Assembly: GCA_046050465.1 (NCBI GenBank) | Contig: JBJOPS010000057.1 | Coordinates: forward strand, 1 to 12,015 | Length of the DNA stretch: 12,015 nucleotides | DNA from: Egaibacter sp046050465 | GTDB lineage: Bacteria > Pseudomonadota > Gammaproteobacteria > Burkholderiales > Burkholderiaceae_C | Direction of reading: 5' to 3' | Part shown: piece by piece, positions 6,377 to 12,015 of the stretch | How positions within the stretch are numbered: the first letter of the stretch is position 1 | Layout: the number at the start of each line of letters is the position of its first letter | Made by a program: the position numbers and the translations under genes | Notes under the pieces: model-generated | What the model saw: only the letters and a program-made list of their open reading frames with translations | The model's database searches: none | Told to the model about the DNA's origin: nothing

Positions 6377-7792
6377 TTACAGCGAGTAGTACATATCGAA
6401 CTCCACCGGGTGGGTGGCCATGCGAAAGCGGGTGACTTCCTGCATTTTCAGATCGATGTAAGCGTCGATGTAAGAGTCGGTAAACACGCCGCCTTTGGTC
6501 AGGAAGGCACGGTCTTTGTCCAGATACTCCAGCGCCTGATCCAGGCTGTGGCATACGGTCGGGATCAACTTGTCTTCCTCTGGAGGCAAATGGTACAGAT
6601 CCTTGCTGGCGGCTTCGCCGGGGTGAATTTTGTTTTCCACACCGTCCAGACCCGCCATCAGCAGAGCCGAGAAACCCAGGTAAGGGTTCATCAGTGGATC
6701 GGGGAAGCGGGCTTCAACGCGGCGGCCTTTGGGGTTGGCTACGAACGGAATACGGATCGAAGCGGAGCGGTTCTTGGCCGAGTAGGCCAATTTCACTGGT
6801 GCTTCAAAGCCGGGTACCAGGCGCTTGTAGCTATTGGTGCCAGGATTGGTGATGGCGTTCAGGGCACGGGCGTGCTTGATGACACCACCGATGTAGTACA
6901 GGGCGAAATCAGACAGACCGGCATAGCCGTCGCCAGCAAACAGGTTCTTGCCGTCTTTCCACACCGACTGGTGCACGTGCATGCCTGAGCCGTTGTCGCC
7001 GACGATTGGCTTTGGCATGAAGGTGGCAGTTTTGCCGTAGGCGTGGGCCACGTTCTGGATCACGTACTTTTGCAGCTGTACCCAGTCGGCGCGCTGAACC
7101 AGCGTGCTGAACTTGGTGCCGAGCTCCATCTGGCCGGCATTGGCCACTTCGTGGTGATGCACTTCGACGGGAATGCCCAGGGCTTCGAGCACCAGACACA
7201 TTTCCGAGCGCATGTCCTGGAAGCTGTCGACTGGCGGCACGGGAAAGTAGCCCCCCTTGACAGCCGGGCGGTGACCCGTATTACCGTGTTCGTATTCTTT
7301 GCCGGTGTTCCATGCAGCTTCTTCGGAGTCAATCTTGGAGAAGCAGCCCGACATGTCGTTGCCCCAACGCACGCTGTCAAACACGAAAAATTCTGGCTCA
7401 GGACCGAAGTAAGCGGTATCACCAAAGCCGGATGCACGCATGTAGGCTTCAGCACGCTTGGCCAGTGAACGGGGGTCGCGCTCATAGGCCTTGCCATCCG
7501 ATGGGTCAACCACGTCGCAGGTCAGGATCATCGTGGCTTCTTCGAAGAATGGGTCGATGTTGGCCGTGTTGGGGTCAGGCATCAGCTGCATGTCGGAGGC
7601 TTCAATGCCCTTCCAGCCAGCAATGGATGAACCGTCAAACGCATGGCCCGACGTGAACTTGTCTTCGTCAAAGTGCGACACGGGCACGGTCACGTGCTGC
7701 TCTTTGCCACGGGTATCGGTGAAGCGGAAGTCAACAAATTTGACTTCGTTCTCTTTCACCATCTTCATCACGTCTGCGACGGTCTTGGCCAT
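6377..7792 (-). CDS. glnA: glutamine synthetase, type I
   Basis: It makes glutamine from glutamate, ammonia and ATP as a cytoplasmic dodecamer, the main ammonium-assimilation step. The 471-residue length is normal for bacterial GSI-beta. Visible motifs are DGSSIAGW at 53-60, metal/glutamate-site residues around EPEF (132-135), the ATP-binding stretch GDNGSGMHVHQS (265-276), NPGTNSYKRL, and NPKGRRVEARFPD (353-365). Tyr400 in KDLYHLPPEE is the adenylylation site, so activity is probably controlled by a GlnE-type adenylyltransferase and PII. The ATG at 7792 is chosen over an adjacent TTG at 7795 because AGGAG lies 6 nt before it. It is transcribed alone from a sigma54 promoter with NtrC boxes and ends at an intrinsic terminator. 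Confidence 0.98.
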   Translation of the reverse strand: MAKTVADVMKMVKENEVKFVDFRFTDTRGKEQHVTVPVSHFDEDKFTSGHAFDGSSIAGWKGIEASDMQLMPDPNTANIDPFFEEATMILTCDVVDPSDGKAYERDPRSLAKRAEAYMRASGFGDTAYFGPEPEFFVFDSVRWGNDMSGCFSKIDSEEAAWNTGKEYEHGNTGHRPAVKGGYFPVPPVDSFQDMRSEMCLVLEALGIPVEVHHHEVANAGQMELGTKFSTLVQRADWVQLQKYVIQNVAHAYGKTATFMPKPIVGDNGSGMHVHQSVWKDGKNLFAGDGYAGLSDFALYYIGGVIKHARALNAITNPGTNSYKRLVPGFEAPVKLAYSAKNRSASIRIPFVANPKGRRVEARFPDPLMNPYLGFSALLMAGLDGVENKIHPGEAASKDLYHLPPEEDKLIPTVCHSLDQALEYLDKDRAFLTKGGVFTDSYIDAYIDLKMQEVTRFRMATHPVEFDMYYSL

Positions 7793-7840
7793 CAAATACT
7801 CCTGTTGGGACTGGTTGTAAAAAGCTTGTTATCCGGGAAT

Positions 7841-7855
7841 GCAGTTTCTGTGCCA
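7841..7855 (-). promoter_or_regulatory. sigma54 (RpoN) promoter of glnA
   Basis: The minus strand reads TGGCACAGAAACTGC, with the invariant GG and GC exactly 10 bp apart; only one base of TGGCAC-N5-TTGC differs. The predicted start near 7829 leaves a 37-nt leader before the glnA ATG. Two NtrC boxes lie upstream. Confidence 0.85.
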
Positions 7856-7865
7856 ATCTGGCTGG

Positions 7866-7882
7866 TTCACCACAATGACCCA
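7866..7882 (-). promoter_or_regulatory. weak NtrC-like half-site near the glnA promoter
   Basis: The minus strand reads TGGGTCA-TTG-TGGTGAA, matching 10 of the 14 defined consensus bases, but the left half is poor. It lies only 10 bp upstream of the sigma54 promoter, like the low-affinity governor sites of enteric glnA. Likely a chance or weak site. Confidence 0.25.
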
Positions 7883-7967
7883 ACCCGGTATTCTGCCCTG
7901 ACTTGCGGACTGATTAATCAACCGCATGTGAACTATCGGCGTTTCATTCAAAGCCGCAACGCACTCG

Positions 7968-7984
7968 CGCACCACATTGGCGCA
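7968..7984 (-). promoter_or_regulatory. NtrC enhancer box 1 of glnA
   Basis: The minus strand reads TGCGCCA-ATG-TGGTGCG, matching 12 of the 14 defined bases of TGCACYA-N3-TGGTGCA and nearly symmetrical. It is centred about 147 bp upstream of the predicted glnA start, a normal enhancer distance. Confidence 0.7.
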
Positions 7985-7993
7985 TATCGGGAA

Positions 7994-8010
7994 TGTTCTA
8001 TTTTGGTGCG
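7994..8010 (+). promoter_or_regulatory. NtrC enhancer box 2 of glnA
   Basis: The plus strand reads TGTTCTA-TTT-TGGTGCG, matching 11 of the 14 defined consensus bases with an excellent right half. Its centre is 26 bp from box 1, about 173 bp upstream of the glnA start. It begins only 6 bp after the stop codon of the upstream MoCF-type gene. Paired boxes are typical of NtrC enhancers. Confidence 0.55.
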
Positions 8011-8016
8011 ATCTTT

Positions 8017-8898
8017 CTAGCGCACCAATTCAGGGCCTAATTTGGCATGGAATGCATGCAAGCCCCGCAACAGCGCTGGATAGGCCTGACTCACCAGGAC
8101 CGGCGCACCTTTGACACCCAGCTCGATATGACGGCCATATTCCGGATGATCCACGCTCGGCAGGCTGAACACTTTCACGCCCACATACTGGCGCTCAATG
8201 TCCTCCATCAGCGGCGTGAGTGTCGCCTCCATCGCACCAAAAACGATGACAGACTGCTCTACCCAGGCGCCTTTCTGAAACAAAGGTTGATACCAGGTGT
8301 CCAGCACCCACTCCATCATGGGCCAGGCCATGACCGGGAAGCCCGGCACGAAATGAACGGCCCCGGTTTTGCCGGCCCCACTCTCGCGCCCCAAACAGGA
8401 AAACCCGGCAATCTTGTTGTAAGGGTTGGGAATAATCTGCGCACCCACAGGGAAAACGCCCATGTTCAGCCGATGAACGTTGTCCGGACGATCGGGCTCA
8501 TAAGTCGCCCCCTGCTCCCGCGCCACGTCCTGCATGCGTTCGCGAATCAGCGCCTCAGCTTGCGGATGCAGCACCAGCTCGGCACCCAATGCCTGGGCTG
8601 CACACTGGCGGGTGTGATCGTCTGGCGTGGCACCAATGCCGCCGCATGAAAACACCACGTCACCTGACGCAAAGGCGCGCTCCAGCGTGGCGGTGATGCG
8701 GTCGCGCGAGTCGCCCACGTAATCGGCATAGTCCAGTTGCAGACCGCGTGCACCAAGCAATTCGATGAGTTTGGGCATGTGCTTGTCGGCACGTTTGCCC
8801 GAGAGAATTTCGTCGCCGACGATGATCAGCCCGAAACGGGGCAAGGGAGCCTGAGAAGACTCAGGGGGTGAAGGAGTCACGCAAAGAGGTGGAATCAT
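8017..8898 (-). CDS. MoCF / CinA N-terminal domain protein
   Basis: A protein with the molybdopterin-binding fold shared by MogA/MoeA and the N-terminus of CinA (COG1058). The domain spans about residues 22-180: GLIIVGDEILSGKRADKHMP, then CGGIGATPDDHT, the two conserved loops of the family. A further 100 residues include FVPGFPVMAWPM and end without the CinA C-terminal deamidase domain, so it should not be called full CinA. At 293 aa it matches standalone family members whose substrate is unsettled; pyrophosphatase and molybdopterin-related roles have both been discussed. The ATG at 8898 is the likely start, giving a 38-bp overlap with the preceding EI24 gene and hence coupling. A GTG at 8880 is the alternative. 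No terminator separates it from the glnA control region. Confidence 0.85.
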   Translation of the reverse strand: MIPPLCVTPSPPESSQAPLPRFGLIIVGDEILSGKRADKHMPKLIELLGARGLQLDYADYVGDSRDRITATLERAFASGDVVFSCGGIGATPDDHTRQCAAQALGAELVLHPQAEALIRERMQDVAREQGATYEPDRPDNVHRLNMGVFPVGAQIIPNPYNKIAGFSCLGRESGAGKTGAVHFVPGFPVMAWPMMEWVLDTWYQPLFQKGAWVEQSVIVFGAMEATLTPLMEDIERQYVGVKVFSLPSVDHPEYGRHIELGVKGAPVLVSQAYPALLRGLHAFHAKLGPELVR

Positions 8899-9745
8899 CC
8901 GGCAATGGTAGCGGTTTGCCCGGCGCAACAGCTGGTGTTACCTGGGTAGCCGACTCCGCCCGCAAGGCTTGCAATGCCGCCAGGCAGTAATGCGAGAACC
9001 ACAGCGATGAAAACGCAAACACCAGCGTGTAAATCCAGATCGCAAGCGGCACCAGAACCACAAAAGCGGCCGCAAACAACGCACCAGAAGCCCACACCAG
9101 GCTCGGTGCGGCACCCAGATAGCCTGTCATCACGCCCATGCCAAACAGCCAGCCGCGATGCCGGCGAATCAGCTCGCGGCGCTCCTCCTTGCTGGCGTGT
9201 TCAGCCAGCGCGTCGAAAGTCATTACCCGGTAGGTGAGCCAGCCCCAGATCAGGGGCGGCAAAATCAGGATCAGGGGTGGCACCAGCCACAGCGGCACCG
9301 ACACCACCAGTGCAATGATGGCGAGCAGCGTGGAGCCGAGCGACCAGAAAACACCCAGAATCAGCGAGCCACCCTGCTTGCGCTCAAGAGCCGGAAACCG
9401 CCGCTCGGCCACCAGCGACACCAGCGCCGGTGTCATCATGACGGCAACAACCAACAGGGACATCACCACGATGATGGGCGTCACCAAAAAGATCACCACC
9501 AGCGGCGCCAACACTGTTTTCAGGCTGCCCAGACCGATGCTCTGCAGCCAGCTCCAGACGTTGTTCACCAGCGTGGAGCCTTCCAGCGCCACACGCACCG
9601 CGTCAATGGCGGCCTCCCAGTACAGATACCCCAGACCCAGCGCCAGCGCCACCATCAGGATCAACGGCAAAAAGGACAGCGCGATTACCCGTGGGCGCAG
9701 GCAATACGCCACCGCACGCCAGAAAGAGTCAAGAAACAGGTTCAT
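8861..9745 (-). CDS. EI24 / CysZ-like inner membrane protein
   Basis: A 294-residue integral membrane protein. Hydrophobic segments occur near residues 20-42, in a long stretch near 75-115 (LAPLVVIFLVTPIIVVMSLL), near 130-175 (proline-rich, LWLVPPLILILPPLIWGW), and near 210-265. A positively charged loop (KEERRELIRRHR) lies between the last two. This layout fits the EI24 (former DUF540) family that includes the sulfate transporter CysZ, but no motif ties it to sulfate and no cys gene is nearby, so the substrate is unknown. The ATG at 9745 starts MNLFLDSFWRAVAYCLRP, a usual family beginning; no clear Shine-Dalgarno is present. It lies 25 bp after the deacetylase homologue and overlaps the MoCF-type gene. 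Confidence 0.8.
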   Translation of the reverse strand: MNLFLDSFWRAVAYCLRPRVIALSFLPLILMVALALGLGYLYWEAAIDAVRVALEGSTLVNNVWSWLQSIGLGSLKTVLAPLVVIFLVTPIIVVMSLLVVAVMMTPALVSLVAERRFPALERKQGGSLILGVFWSLGSTLLAIIALVVSVPLWLVPPLILILPPLIWGWLTYRVMTFDALAEHASKEERRELIRRHRGWLFGMGVMTGYLGAAPSLVWASGALFAAAFVVLVPLAIWIYTLVFAFSSLWFSHYCLAALQALRAESATQVTPAVAPGKPLPLPDDSTSLRDSFTP

Positions 9746-9770
9746 GCAACAAGCATACAGCGCAACAGAT

Positions 9771-10613
9771 TCATTTCGGCGCCGCCGCAATCCGGCCCTT
9801 GTAGTCCGGGTGGGAGCGCAGGGTCTCAAAGCAAAAGCCCTTTTCCTTCAGACCCATGATCAGCGGCTCCAGCACGGCAGGCGCCCACGGGTCTTTGCGA
9901 GACCAGCTACCCAAATGTGCCTGTAGCACGTCACCGGGTTTGATGTCTTTCAGGGCTTTTTTCAGCAACAGGTCATTGCTGAATTTTTCGCTGGGCAGGT
10001 CATCACCCAGAGCCCCCGCAGGCGACCAGCCTACATGCTCGAAACCACAGCTCCGGGCCACATTCAGCAGCCGGGGCGACGTCTTGCCCGTGGGTGCCCG
10101 GAACAACGGCAGTGGCTTTTTGCCAGTGTGATCTTGCAGACGCTCGGCGGCATAGGCAATCTGCTCGCAGTATTTTTTGGCGTCCCAGGTGAATTCACGG
10201 CCTTCCAGCGCACCGGAGGTTGGTTGAACGCGAAAACGCGGTTCAACGCCCGGAACATCGCCACGCCAGATGACACGGTCATACGTGAGTGAAGCCAGCT
10301 CATGCCCCTCAGCGGCACGCGCCCTCCACCAGGGCGCCCAGTGGTTGCCCAGGCTGCCGTCGCCCACCCGGGTGCGCTCGTTGGCAGCGAAGAAGGTCAC
10401 TTTGACTTTTTGGCGGTTCAGCACCTCAGCCACCAGTGGCGCAGCATCCATGTTGCCGGTCTCCAGCGTCAAATACAGTGGGTTTTCACATGCTTTTTGG
10501 GCTGTAGCCCCCGTAGGATATGCGCAAGTAGCTATTAATAGTATAGCGCCCAGCATTCGCAGAAAAATGCCTGCGCCTGGGTGGATGAAGTCCTGCTGGT
10601 GTGTCATGGCCAT
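9771..10613 (-). CDS. NodB-fold polysaccharide deacetylase homologue lacking usual active-site residues
   Basis: A secreted protein of about 280 residues with the NodB carbohydrate-esterase fold: LYLTLETGN (47-54), KVTFFAANERT, a motif-2 region EGHELASLTYDR (102-113), the well-kept motif-3 block LFRAPTGKTSP (170-180), and LQAHLGSW near 230-237. Active members have TFDDG or TFDTG in motif 1 and H(S/T)xxH in motif 2. Here motif 1 has Glu51 and the two histidines are Leu109 and Arg113, so metal-dependent deacetylation is doubtful. The signal peptide lies near residues 20-39 and is encoded by a dispersed repeat. Starts ATG 10613, 10607 and 10556 are all possible; none has a good Shine-Dalgarno. 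It heads the run toward the EI24 and MoCF genes. Confidence 0.8.
   Translation of the reverse strand: MAMTHQQDFIHPGAGIFLRMLGAILLIATCAYPTGATAQKACENPLYLTLETGNMDAAPLVAEVLNRQKVKVTFFAANERTRVGDGSLGNHWAPWWRARAAEGHELASLTYDRVIWRGDVPGVEPRFRVQPTSGALEGREFTWDAKKYCEQIAYAAERLQDHTGKKPLPLFRAPTGKTSPRLLNVARSCGFEHVGWSPAGALGDDLPSEKFSNDLLLKKALKDIKPGDVLQAHLGSWSRKDPWAPAVLEPLIMGLKEKGFCFETLRSHPDYKGRIAAAPK
10499..10547 (-). repeat. dispersed 49-bp repeat, copy B, inside a coding sequence
   Basis: Reading the minus strand, this copy starts GCTATA, contains the perfect 10-bp palindrome CTATTAATAG and ends in the short hairpin GGGCTGTAGCCC. It matches copy A (1886-1934, plus strand) at 35 of 49 positions with no gaps. 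It lies wholly inside the deacetylase homologue, where it encodes residues 23-38 (AILLIATCAYPTGATA), the hydrophobic core and probable cleavage region of the signal peptide. Confidence 0.7.
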
Positions 10614-10652
10614 AGTGTAGCCACGGCGCGCGGCTCCCGTAACATGTGGGCC

Positions 10653-11444
10653 ATGGCGTTGATTGACATTCGTGGCGTGCAACTGGAAGTGGTGGAGGTG
10701 GGGCCGTCGGCCACACCGGTGGCTCACCCTGACTCCACGGACATTCGCCCTGGCCCCATCGTTTTCCTGCACGAAGGCCTGGGCTCGGTCGCCATGTGGC
10801 GGGACTGGCCGGCTGATGTCTGCAGTGCCACCGGGCGCACGGGTTGGGTGTACTCCCGCCAGGGTTACGGACAATCCTCCCCCACTACCAGCAAACTGCC
10901 GCCCGACTACCTGCACCATGAGGCCTGGGACGTGTTGCCCGCTTTGCTGGCGCATCTGGGCATACAGCGCCCCGTGCTGCTGGGCCACTCCGACGGGGCC
11001 AGCATCGCGCTGCTGTACGCCAGCCGTTTCCCCGTGACAGCATGCATCGTGCTGGCGCCGCACGTGATGGTGGAAGACGTGTCGATTCAGTCCATCAATC
11101 AGGCTCGGGATGCGTTTGGAGACCCGAAGAGCGGTCTGCGCCAGCGGCTGGCGCGTTACCACACTGACGTAGACGGTGCTTTTCAGCAATGGAACGATGC
11201 CTGGCTCAACCCGGCTTTTCGCGCGTTTGACATTCGCCCGGACTGCCGGCGCATCAGCGCCCCCGTGCTGGCGGTCCAGGGTGTGGACGACCCCTACGGC
11301 ACGATGGCGCAGATTGACCAGATCGACTTATCCGCAGAGCGCATCCAGCGGCTGCCCTTGGCCGCTTGCGGCCATTCGCCCCACCGGGACCAGACGCAGC
11401 TCACCACACAGGCCATCACCAGCTTTCTGGCGTCAGTCGATTAA
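10653..11444 (+). CDS. alpha/beta hydrolase
   Basis: A 263-residue single-domain alpha/beta-hydrolase-fold enzyme, probably a cytoplasmic esterase; the substrate cannot be told from sequence. The oxyanion-hole segment is FLHEGLGS (38-45). The nucleophile elbow GHSDGAS gives Ser113, the acid is D212 or D213 in GVDDPYGT, and the base is His241 in CGHSPHRD, so the catalytic triad is complete. A lid region lies at about 140-195. There is no signal peptide. The ATG at 10653 is preferred because the fold begins MALIDIRGVQLEVVE; an ATG at 10644 is possible and neither has a strong ribosome site. It is transcribed divergently from the deacetylase homologue (39 bp between starts) and converges on rsuA with a 10-bp gap. 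Confidence 0.88.
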   Translation: MALIDIRGVQLEVVEVGPSATPVAHPDSTDIRPGPIVFLHEGLGSVAMWRDWPADVCSATGRTGWVYSRQGYGQSSPTTSKLPPDYLHHEAWDVLPALLAHLGIQRPVLLGHSDGASIALLYASRFPVTACIVLAPHVMVEDVSIQSINQARDAFGDPKSGLRQRLARYHTDVDGAFQQWNDAWLNPAFRAFDIRPDCRRISAPVLAVQGVDDPYGTMAQIDQIDLSAERIQRLPLAACGHSPHRDQTQLTTQAITSFLASVD

Positions 11445-11454
11445 GCGGCCTCTG

Positions 11455-12015
11455 TCACCCCGAAATACTGGCCAGATCGGCTTCATTCAACCAGCGCCAT
11501 TGCCCCGGTGCCAGATCATCCGGCAGCCGCAAGCCACCAATTTGCGAGCGGTGCAGGCCCTCAACCCGGTTGCTGACGGCTGCCACCATGCGTTTAACCT
11601 GGTGGTACTTGCCTTCTGTCAGCGTCAACCGCAGGTGGTGGCTGTCTACCGCCTCGCAGGCGGCCGCACGCACGGGTTTCGGGTCGTCATCCAGCACCAC
11701 GCCTTCCAGAAGCTTTTTCACCTGACGGTCGTCCAGCGGGTGTTTGGTGGTGACTTCATAGACTTTGGGAACGTGGTGCCGCGGCGAACTCATGCGGTGG
11801 ATGAACTTGCCGTCATCGGTGAGCAGCAGCAGCCCCGTGGTGTCCTGATCCAGCCGCCCCACCGCCTGAACGCCCTGCACCGCCCCTTTTTGCGGCCGCA
11901 GTCGCAAAGGTGACGGCAGCAGGGTGTAGATGCTGGGGTAGGTCGATGGTTTTTGTGAACATTCGGTCGCGGTGGGCTTGTTCAGCATCAGATAGGCTTT
12001 TTCCTGATACGGCCA
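11455..12015 (-). CDS. rsuA: 16S rRNA pseudouridine(516) synthase RsuA, 5' end cut by window edge
   Basis: It isomerises a specific uridine in 16S rRNA to pseudouridine during small-subunit assembly. 186 C-terminal codons are present; the frame continues to the window edge (WPYQEKAYLMLNKPTATECS), so the start and N-terminal S4 domain lie outside. The catalytic Asp is in GRLDQDTTGLLLLTDDG. The later blocks SPRHHVPKVYEV, EGKYHQVKRMVAAVSNRV and LHRSQIGGL...LAPGQWR are typical of RsuA rather than RluB/RluE/RluF, and its E. coli counterpart is 231 aa. A short segment (RLRPQKGAVQGVQ) precedes the active-site motif. It converges with the alpha/beta hydrolase and no hairpin terminator is visible between them. 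Confidence 0.92.
   Translation of the reverse strand, partial: WPYQEKAYLMLNKPTATECSQKPSTYPSIYTLLPSPLRLRPQKGAVQGVQAVGRLDQDTTGLLLLTDDGKFIHRMSSPRHHVPKVYEVTTKHPLDDRQVKKLLEGVVLDDDPKPVRAAACEAVDSHHLRLTLTEGKYHQVKRMVAAVSNRVEGLHRSQIGGLRLPDDLAPGQWRWLNEADLASISG

Noticed and set aside
6326..6988. 220-codon plus-strand open frame opposite glnA (also 7043-7468)
   Set aside because: Both lie entirely opposite glnA, and the first starts within the terminator hairpin. The composition is that of complementary-strand codons.
8047..8649. 200-codon plus-strand open frame opposite the MoCF-type gene
   Set aside because: Antisense shadow, rich in His, Arg and Gln as expected for complements of GC-rich codons; no recognisable motif.
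10524..10535. Lipobox (IATC) in the deacetylase homologue, suggesting a lipoprotein
   Set aside because: Thr at the -1 position is rarely accepted, and a normal signal peptidase I site (ATA-Q) follows a few residues later.
11445..11454. Terminator between the alpha/beta hydrolase and rsuA
   Set aside because: The gap is only 10 bp and I found no hairpin with a T run there or at the ends of either gene.
11176..11913. 245-codon plus-strand open frame across the hydrolase 3' end and rsuA
   Set aside because: It spans two real genes in the wrong frame or strand and shows no domain.

Overview
This window looks like chromosome from a betaproteobacterium of the Burkholderiales, most likely a Comamonadaceae member of the Rhodoferax/Polaromonas type. 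This is inferred from protein character, a GC-rich core, the DUF4124 gene-ntrB-ntrC arrangement, and a short repeat resembling one I recall as common in that family. Nothing in the window proves the genus.

Left end (1-2308), accessory: a minus-strand N6-adenine DNA methyltransferase/restriction-modification gene (78-1718) has an N-terminal D...ExK nuclease-like motif and NPPY. Its 3' quarter is strikingly AT-rich and it ends early, so it is probably a damaged or recombined type IIG-like enzyme. A possible further gene runs off the left edge. Upstream of it lie a sigma70-like promoter, one copy of a dispersed 49-bp repeat, and the C-terminal remnant of an IS30-family transposase ending 21 bp before exoA.

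Core nitrogen-control block (2309-8010): exodeoxyribonuclease III (xth) runs rightward and overlaps the 3' end of ntrC by 22 bp. On the minus strand, in transcription order, come glnA (type I glutamine synthetase with the adenylylation Tyr), a hairpin terminator, then an operon of a secreted DUF4124-type protein, ntrB (glnL) and ntrC (glnG). glnA is preceded by a well-matched sigma54 promoter and two NtrC boxes. The DUF4124-ntrBC operon has a sigma70-like promoter with an NtrC-like inverted repeat over its start site. Together these suggest the loop in which NtrC~P activates glnA and limits its own operon.

Right end (8017-12015): a minus-strand cluster encodes a NodB-fold polysaccharide deacetylase homologue, an EI24/CysZ-like membrane protein and a CinA-N/MoCF-type protein. 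Divergent from it is an alpha/beta hydrolase, which converges 10 bp from rsuA (16S rRNA pseudouridine synthase, cut by the window edge). The deacetylase homologue has lost its usual metal-binding histidines, and its signal-peptide region is encoded by the second copy of the dispersed repeat.

I found no tRNA, rRNA, CRISPR array or complete mobile element. The most notable observations are the repeat that became a signal peptide, the apparent NodB pseudoenzyme, the mosaic restriction-modification gene, and the predicted NtrC sites.
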